Positions 25,486 through 34,774 of a stretch of DNA of 63,975 nt are shown here, piece by piece. The translations under genes were made by a program, and so were the position numbers. Every line of letters starts with the position of its first letter. Positions within the stretch are counted from its first letter, which is position 1. Below the pieces are notes generated by a model. The model had not been told where the DNA came from and ran no database searches. It worked only from the letters and a program-made list of their open reading frames with translations. The DNA is from an uncultured Pelagibacteraceae bacterium (GTDB lineage: Bacteria; Pseudomonadota; Alphaproteobacteria; Pelagibacterales; Pelagibacteraceae): contig CACAZW010000007.1 in assembly GCA_902537055.1 (NCBI GenBank), positions 1-63,975 of the forward strand, written 5' to 3'.

Positions 25486-26633
25486 GTTTAAAGAATTGTT
25501 ATAATTTTGAAGATTTTAGAAAGCTAGCTAAAAAAAAACTTCCAGCTCCAATTTTTCATTACATTGATGGTGGTGCAGATGATGAAACCACTTTAAAAAG
25601 AAATACAAATTCATTTGATGATTGTGACTTAATCCCTAATATTCTTAGAAGCGTAGGAGAACCAGATTTATCAACCACAGTTTTTGGAAGAAAAATAGAT
25701 ATGCCAATTTTTTTATCACCTACAGCTATGCAAAGTTTATATCATCCTGATGGAGATAAAGCTTCAGCCAGAGCTGCAGAAAAATTTGGTACCATGTATA
25801 GCATGTCGACAATGGCTTCATTTTCGATTGAAGAAATTGCAAACATATCAAGTGGACCAAAATTATTTCAACTTTATATCCATAAAGATAAATCATTTAC
25901 TGATGATTTGATTGATAGGTGTAAAAGAGCAAACTTTGACGGTTTATGCTTAACTGTTGATACTTTGGTTGCAGGAAATAGAGAAAGAGATCACAGAACT
26001 GGTTTTACAACTCCTCCTAAATTCACATTAGAAAGTATAATGAATTTCGCGATGAGACCAGGATGGTTATTCAGATATTTTACGAATAAGAAATTTGAAC
26101 TTGCAAATATTAAACACAAAACTGACAAGGGAACTAACATTACAAAATCTGTAATAGATTATGTTAATGAACAGTATGATCCACAAATGAATTGGGAAGA
26201 TGCAGAATACTGTATAAAAAAGTGGGACGGACCTTTTGCCTTGAAGGGTGTAATGTCTGTTGAGGATGCAAAGAGAGCAGTTGATATTGGTTGTACAGCA
26301 ATAATAATATCAAATCATGGAGGAAGACAACTTGATGGATCTAGAACTCCTTTTGATCAACTAAAGGCTATTTCAGATGCTGTGGGTGATAAACTTGAGA
26401 TAATTTTAGATGGAGGTGTTAGACGTGGAACTCATGTTCTCAAGGCTATAGCTGCAGGTGCTACTGCTTGTAGTTTTGGTAAAGCTTTTTTGTTCAGTTT
26501 AGGAGCGGGTGGACAGCAAGGAGTAGAGAGGCTGCTTCAAAATATGCACGATGAAATTAGAAGAAATATGATCCTTATGGGCTGCAAAAGTGTAAAAGAG
26601 TTAGATAGATCAAAGATAATTTACCGAAATTAA
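25482..26633 (+). CDS. FMN-dependent alpha-hydroxyacid dehydrogenase, copy 2
   Basis: A 383-residue paralogue of the gene just upstream, overlapping it by four bases (ATGA). It keeps all expected elements: FHYIDGGADDE, FLSPTAMQSL, LTVDTLVAGNRERD, FALKGV, SNHGGRQLDGS and GGVRRGTHVLKAI. The proteins share most motifs but differ across the substrate-facing loops, so they may act on different acids or form a hetero-oligomer. A run of 38 identical bases spans the active site in both (25157-25194 and 26308-26345). Confidence 0.9.
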   Translation: MSLKNCYNFEDFRKLAKKKLPAPIFHYIDGGADDETTLKRNTNSFDDCDLIPNILRSVGEPDLSTTVFGRKIDMPIFLSPTAMQSLYHPDGDKASARAAEKFGTMYSMSTMASFSIEEIANISSGPKLFQLYIHKDKSFTDDLIDRCKRANFDGLCLTVDTLVAGNRERDHRTGFTTPPKFTLESIMNFAMRPGWLFRYFTNKKFELANIKHKTDKGTNITKSVIDYVNEQYDPQMNWEDAEYCIKKWDGPFALKGVMSVEDAKRAVDIGCTAIIISNHGGRQLDGSRTPFDQLKAISDAVGDKLEIILDGGVRRGTHVLKAIAAGATACSFGKAFLFSLGAGGQQGVERLLQNMHDEIRRNMILMGCKSVKELDRSKIIYRN

Positions 26634-26722
26634 ATATTTTTTATAAATAATTATTATTATTATTTTCACTTTAAATAAATAGACATGAAGTTGCTTTTCA
26701 GTTAGTTTGTCGACGAAAAATT

Positions 26723-27892
26723 ATGATTGAATTAGCAAAAGCATTAGATCGTTTAGGAACTGAAAGTGCATTTTCTGTTCTAGCAGAGGCAAAAAAATTA
26801 GAAGCACAAGGCAAACCTATGATCCATTTAGGTCTAGGACAACCTGACTTTAAAACTCCAAAACATGTTGTTGAAGCTGCAAAAAAAGCTCTAGATGACG
26901 GTCATCATGGTTATGTTTTATCAAATGGAATTCCAGAATGTCGAGAAGCTGTCGCAAGATGGGTAAAGAGACTTTACAATGCTGATATTGATCCAAATAG
27001 AGTTTTAATAATGCCAGGTGGTAAACCTACAATGTATTATGCAATTACTTGTTATGGTGAACCAGGTGTTGAAATAATTCATCCAACTCCAGCTTTTCCA
27101 ATTTATGAGTCAATGATTAATTATTCTGGAGCAAAAGCTGTTCCATATGATTTAACTGAGGATAAAGATTTAAAATTTGATCCAGACAAAATTCTGTCTT
27201 TAATAACTGACAAAACTAGACTTTTAATTCTAATAAATCCAAACAACCCAACTGGAAGCTTTGTTGAAAAACCTGCAATTGACTACTTAGCAAAAGAATT
27301 AGAAAAACATCCGCAGGTCACAATTTTAAGTGATGAAATTTATAGTAGACAAATTTTTGATTATAAAGAAATGCCGACTTTCTTTAATTATCCTAACCTA
27401 AGAGATAGATTAATTGTTCTTGAGGGTTGGAGTAAAGCATATTCTATGACTGGATGGAGACTTGGTTGGAGTTACTGGCCAGAGCATTTGGTTGAACATG
27501 TAAACAAACTTTTGATTAATAGTGTATCATGTGTAAATGCAGCAGCCCAATATGCTGGTATAGCTGCATTAGATGGTCCAGAAGATTCTATTAAAGATAT
27601 GTTAGACAAATTTACATTAAGAAGAAATTTAATTCACAAAGGATTAAATGATTTACCAGGAGTAGAGTGTAGTTTGCCGGGAGGAGCTTTCTATGCTTTT
27701 CCGAATATAAAAGGGACTGGCATGAATGGATCTGAGTTTTGCAAAAAAGCTATGCATGAAGCTGGAGTTGCGATTGTTCCTGGCACTGCGTTTGGTAAAA
27801 CTTGTAATGATTACGTTAGATTTAGTTTTGCCGCATCTAGAGATAATATAATGCAAGCCTTAGAAAATATAGGCAAGATGCTTTCTAAATAA
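26723..27892 (+). CDS. Pyridoxal-phosphate aminotransferase, class I/II
   Basis: A 389-residue fold-type I aminotransferase. Landmarks are HLGLGQPDFKTP, NPNNPTGSF, the PLP-binding LSDEIYS and the Schiff-base Lys in LEGWSKAYSMTGWRLGW; the C-terminal Arg that binds substrate carboxylates is in VRFSFAAS. The family covers aspartate, aromatic and alanine-type enzymes; the amino donor cannot be read. It could convert a keto acid made by the neighbouring hydroxyacid dehydrogenases into an amino acid. The 89-base spacer before it is AT-rich with no clear hairpin. Confidence 0.9.
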   Translation: MIELAKALDRLGTESAFSVLAEAKKLEAQGKPMIHLGLGQPDFKTPKHVVEAAKKALDDGHHGYVLSNGIPECREAVARWVKRLYNADIDPNRVLIMPGGKPTMYYAITCYGEPGVEIIHPTPAFPIYESMINYSGAKAVPYDLTEDKDLKFDPDKILSLITDKTRLLILINPNNPTGSFVEKPAIDYLAKELEKHPQVTILSDEIYSRQIFDYKEMPTFFNYPNLRDRLIVLEGWSKAYSMTGWRLGWSYWPEHLVEHVNKLLINSVSCVNAAAQYAGIAALDGPEDSIKDMLDKFTLRRNLIHKGLNDLPGVECSLPGGAFYAFPNIKGTGMNGSEFCKKAMHEAGVAIVPGTAFGKTCNDYVRFSFAASRDNIMQALENIGKMLSK

Positions 27893-27929
27893 ACTGTATT
27901 TTTAATCAATATTTTTGTATTATTAAAGA

Positions 27930-29303
27930 ATGAACGAAACCGTCCAAGCAGAATTAAAAAAGATATTTAACGGAAGATTTTCTACCTCCGAGTCTACTCG
28001 TGCAAATTATGCAAGAGGGGAAGATACCTATAACCCAATATTATCAAAGGCAGTTGTATTTCCAGAAACTAATGAAGAAGTTTCAAAAATTCTAAAAATT
28101 TGTAACGAGCATAAAATTCCAGTGGTTCCATTTGGAACCGGCACATCTCTTGAAGGCCATGTTGTTGGAAATCAAAATGGTATTACGATTTCTTTAGAAA
28201 AAATGAATAAAGTTTTAAGTGTAAATGCTGAGGATTTTGACTGCAGAGTGCAAGCAAATGTAACAAGAAAGCAATTAAATGAATATTTAAGAGAAGATGG
28301 AGTATTTTTTCCAATAGATCCTGGTGCGGATGCTGCACTCGGTGGAATGGCATCTACTTCAGCATCAGGAACAATGGCAGTGAAATATGGAACAATGAGA
28401 ACAGTAATTTCTGGCTTAACAGTTGTTTTACCAAATGGAGACATAATTAAAACTGGTGCAAGAACTAAAAAAACTTCTGCTGGATATAACTTAACTAATT
28501 TGTTTATTGGATCTGAGGGAACATTAGGAATTATTACAGAAGTTCAATTAAGACTATCACCAATACCTGAAAGCATAATGAGTGCAGTTTGCTATTTTCC
28601 AGATTTAGACTCAGCAGTAAAGACAGCGCAAGAAGTTATTCAGTATGGTGTTCCAATTGCAAGAATTGAAATGTTAAACAAAGACCAAATGGAAATTAGC
28701 ATTAAATATTCAAAGCTAGAAAACATCAAAGCATCACCAACTTTATTCTTTGAATTTCATGGAAGTGAGTTATCGAATAATGAGTCTATTAAAATTGTAG
28801 AAGAATTATCAAAAAATAATGGTGGAAGTGATTTTCAATGGGCATCTTCTCCGGAAGAACAAAAAATACTTTGGAAAGCAAGACATGATGTTTATTATTC
28901 AGTAAAAGCTTTAGGTCATGATATGAAAGTTTACTCTACAGATGTTTGTGTACCAATTTCAAAGTTAGTAGAGTGTATTTCGTGGGCAGAAAAAGAAGTT
29001 AAAAAGTTAGGTCTAACTGCACCGATGGTTGGTCATGTTGGAGATGGAAATTTTCACTCCATAATATTGTATGATCCTGACGATGAAGAAAAACAAAAAA
29101 AAATTAGACAATACAGCGATGATCTAATTAATAAAGCTTTAGAGCTTGAGGGAACAATTACAGGAGAACATGGAATTGGTCTCCAAAAAAAACATTACTT
29201 ATTAAGAGAGCATCCAGATAATTTGCCAGTGATGAAAGCTATTAAAAGAAGTATTGATGTAAACAATATCATGAATCCTGGTAAGGTTTTTGATCTAAAT
29301 TAA
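27930..29303 (+). CDS. FAD-linked oxidase, D-lactate dehydrogenase / GlcD type
   Basis: A 457-residue flavoprotein of the vanillyl-alcohol-oxidase fold. The FAD-binding half contains VVPFGTGTSLEGHV and PGADAALGGMASTSASGT; the C-terminal half has MVGHVGDGNFHS and GTITGEHGIGLQKKHYL, motifs of D-lactate dehydrogenase (cytochrome) and the glycolate oxidase subunit GlcD. No GlcE or GlcF gene is nearby, so the single-chain D-2-hydroxyacid dehydrogenase reading is favoured. It follows the aminotransferase by 37 bases and precedes a D-2-hydroxyacid dehydrogenase by 11. Confidence 0.9.
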   Translation: MNETVQAELKKIFNGRFSTSESTRANYARGEDTYNPILSKAVVFPETNEEVSKILKICNEHKIPVVPFGTGTSLEGHVVGNQNGITISLEKMNKVLSVNAEDFDCRVQANVTRKQLNEYLREDGVFFPIDPGADAALGGMASTSASGTMAVKYGTMRTVISGLTVVLPNGDIIKTGARTKKTSAGYNLTNLFIGSEGTLGIITEVQLRLSPIPESIMSAVCYFPDLDSAVKTAQEVIQYGVPIARIEMLNKDQMEISIKYSKLENIKASPTLFFEFHGSELSNNESIKIVEELSKNNGGSDFQWASSPEEQKILWKARHDVYYSVKALGHDMKVYSTDVCVPISKLVECISWAEKEVKKLGLTAPMVGHVGDGNFHSIILYDPDDEEKQKKIRQYSDDLINKALELEGTITGEHGIGLQKKHYLLREHPDNLPVMKAIKRSIDVNNIMNPGKVFDLN

Positions 29304-29314
29304 TCTAAAACAAA

Positions 29315-30268
29315 ATGAAAAAAATCTTAATCACGAGAAGGCTTTTAAGATCTTGTGAGGATAAAGCTAAAGAATTATTTGATGCTAACTTTAATTTAAA
29401 TGATGAACTCTACTCTCAAAAGAAGCTAATAGAAATGAGTGCAGGCTGTGATGGTATTTTATCAGCTCTAACAGATAAGCTTGATGCAGAAACAATTAAT
29501 CAATTACCTAATAGTATTAAAATTATATCAAATTTTGCTGTAGGTTTTGGAAATATAGATTTAGAAGCTGCAAAGAAAAGAGCGATCGCAGTTACGAATA
29601 CTCCGGATGTTTTAACCGATGCAACAGCTGAAATAGGAATGCTGTTAATATTAGGTGCTTGTAGACGAGCTGCCGAAGGTATCGAAAGTGCTAGAGACGG
29701 TGGATGGAAGTGGTCTGCAGATTACTTAATTGGAAAGCAATTAACAGGTGCCAGATTAGGAATACTTGGTATGGGAAGAATTGGACAAAAAATCGCTAAG
29801 GTTGCTAAATCTTTAGGAATGATCATTCATTATCATAATAGATCTAAGTTAAGTGAAGAAAAAGAAAACGGAGCTACTTACCATAATAATTTAAAAGACT
29901 TACTTTCAGTATCAGATGTATTATCTGTTTGTTGTCCAGCCTCAAAAGAAACAGTTAATATGATCAATAAAGATACAATTGAATATTTACCTAAAGGAGC
30001 AATTGTTACAAACGTTGCAAGAGGAGATATAATTGAAGATGAAGCTTTAATAGATGCCTTAGAAAGAAGAAAAGTTTATGCAGTTGGGTTAGATGTTTAC
30101 AAGAATGAGCCAAATTTAAATCCTGGATATCTTAAACATAAAAGCGCTTTTATTCTTCCCCACTTAGGTAGCGCAACAAAAGAAACTAGAACTGCAATGG
30201 CTAATTTAGCAATAGATAATATCGATGAGTTTTTTAAAACAGGCAGGTGCAAAAACAAAGTAAATTAA
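29315..30268 (+). CDS. NAD(P)-dependent D-2-hydroxyacid dehydrogenase (glyoxylate/hydroxypyruvate reductase type)
   Basis: A 317-residue enzyme of the D-isomer-specific family. The Rossmann loop is LGILGMGRIGQKIAK; the active-site Arg is in NVARGDIIEDEAL, the Glu in VYKNEPN and the His in LPHLGSATKETR. The sequence pattern resembles glyoxylate and hydroxypyruvate reductases (GhrB/GyaR). With the preceding GlcD-like flavoprotein it could interconvert glycolate and glyoxylate or D-glycerate and hydroxypyruvate. A 106-base spacer follows before the zinc dehydrogenase gene. Confidence 0.92.
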   Translation: MKKILITRRLLRSCEDKAKELFDANFNLNDELYSQKKLIEMSAGCDGILSALTDKLDAETINQLPNSIKIISNFAVGFGNIDLEAAKKRAIAVTNTPDVLTDATAEIGMLLILGACRRAAEGIESARDGGWKWSADYLIGKQLTGARLGILGMGRIGQKIAKVAKSLGMIIHYHNRSKLSEEKENGATYHNNLKDLLSVSDVLSVCCPASKETVNMINKDTIEYLPKGAIVTNVARGDIIEDEALIDALERRKVYAVGLDVYKNEPNLNPGYLKHKSAFILPHLGSATKETRTAMANLAIDNIDEFFKTGRCKNKVN

Positions 30269-30362
30269 CAATCTCAAGTTGTAATTGGTAATTAAAATTA
30301 TTCTAACTTTCTAGACATATTTTTTATTTCAATTTAAAATTTATTTATAAAAAATAAATTTA

Positions 30363-30368
30363 GAGAGG
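30363..30368 (+). promoter_or_regulatory. Strong Shine-Dalgarno before the zinc dehydrogenase gene
   Basis: GAGAGG six bases before the ATG at 30375. The same GAGAGGAAAA context precedes the transporter binding-protein gene (31448-31453). Such purine-rich sites are rare in this window, so both genes are probably well translated. Confidence 0.7.
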
Positions 30369-30374
30369 AAAATA

Positions 30375-31436
30375 ATGAAAGCACAGGTTTTACATAAGTA
30401 CGACCCAGAAATGAAAGACGGAACTTGGGTCACAAATCAAGAAATGCCTGATCCAAAAATAGAAAAGGCTTCTGATGTAATAGTTAAAATTGGTGCAGCT
30501 GGTGTTTGTAGAACTGATCTACATATAATTGAAGGAGTTTGGAAACATATTCAAGATCCAGACGGAAAACTACTTCCTTGTGTTATGGGTCATGAAAATG
30601 CTGGTTGGATAGAAGATGTTGGAAAAGACGTTACAGAATTTAAAAAAGGAGACCCAGTAATTTTGCATCCACTTATATCTGGAACAGATGGAACATGTCT
30701 TGATTGTAGAAGAGGTAACGACATGCATGCCGCCGCTGGAGCTTTCCCAGGATTAAGTATTAAAGAAGGTGGATATTCTGAACTTTTAAAAACAAGTGTG
30801 AGGAATTTGATTAAATTGCCAACAGTGTTGGCACCTAAAGATGTTGCTCCATTTTCTGATGCTGGTTTAACAGCTTATAGAGTTGTGAAAAAAGCTACCA
30901 GACATTTACTTCCTGGTCAAAGTTGTACAATCATTGGTGCAGGAGGTTTAGGACATATTGCTATTCAATGTTTAAAAGCAATGTGCGCAGCAGATATAAT
31001 TATTGTAGAGAAATCAGAAAAAGCTCTTAAACATGCAATGGAGTTGGGTGGAGATCACGGAGTTTTGATTGACGGAAACGAAATAGAAAAAGTTCAAGAG
31101 TTAACCAAGGGAAAAGGATCTGAGGCTGTAATTGATTTCGTTGGTGAAAAAGGATCGACTGCAATGGGAATTCAAATGACTTCAAATGGAGGTTTTTATT
31201 ATATTGTAGGTTATGGAGAGGAGATCAAATCTTTAGCCGTAGATTTAATAATATCTGAAAAAACAATAGTCGGAAATTTAGTAGGAACGTGGTCTGAATT
31301 ATACGAGCTCATGGAATTAGCTGACAGAGGTAAAGTCAAGCTATCTATGCAGGAATATAAATTAGATGATGCTAACAAGGCGCTACATGATCTTAATGAC
31401 GGAAAAGTCAAAGGTCGTGCAGTGTTAGTTCCATAA
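30375..31436 (+). CDS. Zinc-dependent alcohol dehydrogenase (MDR family), reduced structural-zinc lobe
   Basis: A 353-residue NAD(P)-dependent medium-chain dehydrogenase. Catalytic zinc ligands appear in GVCRTDLHIIEG and VMGHENAGWIEDVG; the nucleotide loop is IIGAGGLGHIAIQCLKAM. The structural-zinc lobe, normally four Cys, reads DGTCLDCRRGNDMHAAAG with only the two central Cys, so the second zinc is probably absent. The substrate could be an alcohol or polyol. It is 24 bases before the binding protein of a GlpV-like importer and both carry the same strong ribosome-binding site, which supports a catabolic link. Confidence 0.9.
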   Translation: MKAQVLHKYDPEMKDGTWVTNQEMPDPKIEKASDVIVKIGAAGVCRTDLHIIEGVWKHIQDPDGKLLPCVMGHENAGWIEDVGKDVTEFKKGDPVILHPLISGTDGTCLDCRRGNDMHAAAGAFPGLSIKEGGYSELLKTSVRNLIKLPTVLAPKDVAPFSDAGLTAYRVVKKATRHLLPGQSCTIIGAGGLGHIAIQCLKAMCAADIIIVEKSEKALKHAMELGGDHGVLIDGNEIEKVQELTKGKGSEAVIDFVGEKGSTAMGIQMTSNGGFYYIVGYGEEIKSLAVDLIISEKTIVGNLVGTWSELYELMELADRGKVKLSMQEYKLDDANKALHDLNDGKVKGRAVLVP

Positions 31437-31460
31437 TTAACAACAAAGAGAGGAAAAAAG

Positions 31461-32996
31461 ATGAAGACAATAAAAACTTGCGTAACCGCTCTAATATCAG
31501 CTTTGTTGGTATTTAGTCCTGTTGCGTATGCTGATAAGTGGAGTGATCAGTTTCCACATATCAAAGCAACTGGGGATATTCCTGGTGATTGTTCTTACGA
31601 GTCTATGTCTAAGAAAAACTATAAAGGCAAGACGCTTAAGATTAATACACATGCTGTACCAGTAATGGGAGAACCAACAGCTCTACATGCTGAGCAGTTC
31701 GCTAAACTTACTGGAGCAAAAGTTGATGTTACTCATACACCAGCAGGTGACTTATATGCGAAAGCAATGGTACCATTTCAAGCTGGACAAGCTCCATACG
31801 ACATCGTTTTTGGATTTTCAAACTTCATTAACGATTGGAGAAGATACTTAGAGCCAGTTCCAAAGAAATACGTTGAGATGAAACAAATGAAAGACGTTAC
31901 TCCGTCTCATATCGGTGTAGCATCTTGGGATGGTGTTATGTATCAGTTTCCGGTTGATGGAGACAGACATTATCTAAAATATAGAAAAGATGTAATTGAT
32001 AATCCTGAGTACCAAAAACAATATAAGGAAGCTACTGGTAAAGAACTAAGAGTTCCTCAAACTTGGAAAGAGTATGGAGAAATGGCAGCTTACTTTAATA
32101 ATTGGGACTGGGATGGAGATGGCGAGAAAGAATACGGATCTGCTGAAGTAATGAAAAAAGACGATCTAATGTATGCTGCTTTCTATTCAAGATCTGCTGC
32201 TTACTCAAAAAATCCTAAAACACCTGGTGGTTTTTTCTTTGATTTAGAAACTATGAAACCACTAATTAACAATCCAGGTTTTGTTGAAGCTTTAACTGAC
32301 TGGGTAGAGGCAACTAAATATGTTCCTCCAGGAGGAATAAATTTTGGTTTAGGTGATGAAATTGGATCATTTGGTGGAGGACAAACTTTGTTTAGTTTTT
32401 CATGGGATGATGCATTTGTTGCTGCTATGCAACCAGATAGTCCAATAAACAATAAAGTTGGTGCTGCACAGTTACCAGGAGCAATGAAAGTTTGGAATAG
32501 AAAAACTAACTCTTGGGATGAAGGCTTTAACCAAGCTCCTTTCTTCGTATGGGGATGGGCAGTTGGAGTAGCTAAGAAAAGTAAAGAGAAAGAAATGGCT
32601 TTCGATTACCTATGTTTCTTTGCTAACGAAGCTAACCACCAAGCAGATATTGGAATTGGTAGATTTGGTGTAAACCCATTTAGAAATGATGACTTTAAAG
32701 TTGATGTATGGACACAAATTGGTTGGGATAAAGATATTGCTCAATCATATGTTGATACTCTTGCACAAATGGAACAAAGTAAAAATAGAGTATTTCCATT
32801 AAGAGTTCCTGGAACTTTTGAGTTTAATGCTGCATTGGCAACTGCTGCTGCAAAAGCATTAGCTGGTCAATTATCTCCACAAGCTGCTTTAGACGAAGCT
32901 GCTAAACAGTGGGAAGATATACTTAACAGAGTAGGAAAAGATAACGTAAGAAAAGCCTATGCTGTTGGTGTAGCAATGGAAGATAATAAGCAATAA
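31461..32996 (+). CDS. ABC transporter substrate-binding protein, GlpV-like (family 1)
   Basis: A 511-residue periplasmic protein with a signal peptide ending SPVAYA-D. It belongs to the carbohydrate/polyol-type family 1 binding proteins: KINTHAVPVMGEPTALHAEQF, YDIVFGFSNFINDW, FSFSWDDAFVA and FNQAPFFVWGWAVGV. The order binding protein, two permeases, two different ATPases matches the rhizobial glycerol importer (GlpV-P-Q-S-T), so glycerol or another small polyol is a reasonable guess, not proven. A hairpin follows immediately, which would favour excess of this protein over the membrane subunits. Confidence 0.85.
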   Translation: MKTIKTCVTALISALLVFSPVAYADKWSDQFPHIKATGDIPGDCSYESMSKKNYKGKTLKINTHAVPVMGEPTALHAEQFAKLTGAKVDVTHTPAGDLYAKAMVPFQAGQAPYDIVFGFSNFINDWRRYLEPVPKKYVEMKQMKDVTPSHIGVASWDGVMYQFPVDGDRHYLKYRKDVIDNPEYQKQYKEATGKELRVPQTWKEYGEMAAYFNNWDWDGDGEKEYGSAEVMKKDDLMYAAFYSRSAAYSKNPKTPGGFFFDLETMKPLINNPGFVEALTDWVEATKYVPPGGINFGLGDEIGSFGGGQTLFSFSWDDAFVAAMQPDSPINNKVGAAQLPGAMKVWNRKTNSWDEGFNQAPFFVWGWAVGVAKKSKEKEMAFDYLCFFANEANHQADIGIGRFGVNPFRNDDFKVDVWTQIGWDKDIAQSYVDTLAQMEQSKNRVFPLRVPGTFEFNAALATAAAKALAGQLSPQAALDEAAKQWEDILNRVGKDNVRKAYAVGVAMEDNKQ

Positions 32997-33009
32997 TTTT
33001 GTAAAACTT

Positions 33010-33035
33010 GTGGCCGTTTTTTAACGGCCACATTT
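33010..33035 (+). terminator. GC-rich hairpin between binding-protein and permease genes
   Basis: A perfect nine-pair stem (33010-33018 with 33023-33031) with a TTTT loop, followed by ATTTTAAAA. It is placed 14 bases after the binding-protein stop. It may be a partial terminator or a 3'-end stabiliser that lets binding-protein mRNA exceed that of the membrane genes. Confidence 0.75.
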
Positions 33036-33056
33036 TAAAATAATCCAAAAAAAATT

Positions 33057-33923
33057 ATGAATTTTAAACACAAGTTTGTTTTTTTATTCCCAGGATTGTT
33101 TGTGCTTATTGGAATTTTAATCTTTCCAATTATTTTTACTATTAGATTAAGTCTTTCTGGATGGAATAGTTATACACCAGAAATGAACTTCATAGGTATT
33201 ACGAATTATATAAGGTTATTTACTGATGACCCGAGGTTTTGGGAGTCTTTTTTTAGGTTAAGTTTTTTATCTGTTACCACAGTTATTCTTCAATATGTTA
33301 TCGGATTTGCTCTAGCGATGATGGTTTGGAGAGAAATAAAATTTAAAAGATTTTTTAGAGTAATTTTTTTAGTACCCATGATGACAACTCCAGTAATAAT
33401 GACAGTTATTTGGAGAACATTTTTTCATGAGTCACTAGGTCCTGTAAATGATTTGTTAAGTGGATTAGGAGTAAAACCTATTTTATGGTTGAGTGATCCA
33501 GTTATAGCGAAGTTTACTGTTATAATTGTTGAGGTTTGGCAATGGACACCGTTTATGTTTTTACTGTTACTAGCTGGACTTTTGTCACTTCCAAAAGAAC
33601 CCTTTTTGGCAGCCGCTATAGATGGAGCAAGTCCATTTAGAAAATTTGTTTATGTAACTTTTCCTTTGATGGCTCCAATATCAATTGGAGCAATAATAAT
33701 AAGACTTATCGAGGCTTCAAAAATAATGGATACAGTATTTGTTTTGACTTCAGGAGGACCAGGTACTGCAACTGAGACGTCAAGTTTTTATATTTATATT
33801 AAAGGATTAAGAGAATTTCAGATGGGTTATGCAGCAACCTTATCTTTCACTTATCTTGTCATAATGATTATCAGTTTAACGATAATAGCTAAAGTTTTAA
33901 CCAAATTAATGATCAAAGAATAA
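33057..33923 (+). CDS. ABC transporter permease, MalF/UgpA/GlpP type
   Basis: A 288-residue inner-membrane subunit with six helices. The cytoplasmic coupling (EAA) loop reads EPFLAAAIDGASPFRKFVY, the standard contact with the ATPases. N-terminal segment FLFPGLFVLIGILIFPIIF is typical of sugar-type permeases. It pairs with the next gene two bases later, and together they form the channel of the importer whose binding protein lies upstream. Confidence 0.93.
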   Translation: MNFKHKFVFLFPGLFVLIGILIFPIIFTIRLSLSGWNSYTPEMNFIGITNYIRLFTDDPRFWESFFRLSFLSVTTVILQYVIGFALAMMVWREIKFKRFFRVIFLVPMMTTPVIMTVIWRTFFHESLGPVNDLLSGLGVKPILWLSDPVIAKFTVIIVEVWQWTPFMFLLLLAGLLSLPKEPFLAAAIDGASPFRKFVYVTFPLMAPISIGAIIIRLIEASKIMDTVFVLTSGGPGTATETSSFYIYIKGLREFQMGYAATLSFTYLVIMIISLTIIAKVLTKLMIKE

Positions 33924-33925
33924 CT

Positions 33926-34774
33926 ATGAGCAAACTTTACACTTTTCTTAAATATTTCTTTATTACATTTTGGACTGTATTTGTTGTTGCGCCATTTCTG
34001 TGGGCTGTATCAACATCTTTTAAAGACTTCCAATCTGTAAATAGTAAAGTAACTTATATTCCTTGGTTAGATTTCGAACCAACATTGGAGGGTTGGAGAG
34101 TTTTAATTAAGTCTCCTGCGAAAGGTGGAGTAGATATTGTTGAGCCTTATTTTAATAGTATTTTTGTAACTTGTACTGCTAGTTTAATAAGTATTGTTCT
34201 TGGCACTCTTGCTGCTTATGCACTATCAAGATTTACCTTTAAAGCCGGATTTGTAAGAAATAACGATATTACCTTTTTCTTCATTTCACAAAGAATCATG
34301 CCTCCAATTGTATTATCAATTCCTTTCTTTATTTTTCTAAGCACAATAGGGTTGCTCGATAGCTTACTAGGTTTAGTGGTCGTATACATCGTTTTATTAA
34401 TGCCAATTGCTGTTTGGATTATGGTAGATTTTTTTAATAGAGTTCCAAAAGAATTAGATGAGACTGCATTAATTGATGGGTGCAATCCTTATCAAGCTTT
34501 CTATAAAGTTGTTTTACCAAATTCAATACCTGGCTTAATTGTTGCAGGAATGTTTTGTATTATTTTTGGATGGATAGATTTCTTTTTTGCATTTATTTTG
34601 ACATTTACTGAAGTACAATTGTTACCTGTGAAGGTTGTTGCACTTAATTCATCAATAACACCATGGTGGAGCCTTTCGGCATCAGCTTTAGTCTCCGTTG
34701 CACCATTAATAATAGTTGCATTTATAGTTGAGAGATATCTATCAAAAGGAAATTTATCAGGAGCATTAAAATAA
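33926..34774 (+). CDS. ABC transporter permease, MalG/UgpE/GlpQ type
   Basis: A 282-residue inner-membrane subunit with about six helices. The EAA loop is ELDETALIDGCNPYQAFYKV followed by VLPNSIPGLI. The FTFKAG / FFISQRIMPPIV section is typical of the second permease of carbohydrate and polyol importers. Its stop overlaps the ATG of the first ATPase gene by one base (TAATG), implying coupled translation of the transporter subunits. Confidence 0.93.
   Translation: MSKLYTFLKYFFITFWTVFVVAPFLWAVSTSFKDFQSVNSKVTYIPWLDFEPTLEGWRVLIKSPAKGGVDIVEPYFNSIFVTCTASLISIVLGTLAAYALSRFTFKAGFVRNNDITFFFISQRIMPPIVLSIPFFIFLSTIGLLDSLLGLVVVYIVLLMPIAVWIMVDFFNRVPKELDETALIDGCNPYQAFYKVVLPNSIPGLIVAGMFCIIFGWIDFFFAFILTFTEVQLLPVKVVALNSSITPWWSLSASALVSVAPLIIVAFIVERYLSKGNLSGALK

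Noticed and set aside
26634..26722. ATT repeats before the aminotransferase as a regulatory array
   Set aside because: Simple AT-rich sequence with no pairing potential or repeated unit beyond chance at this base composition.
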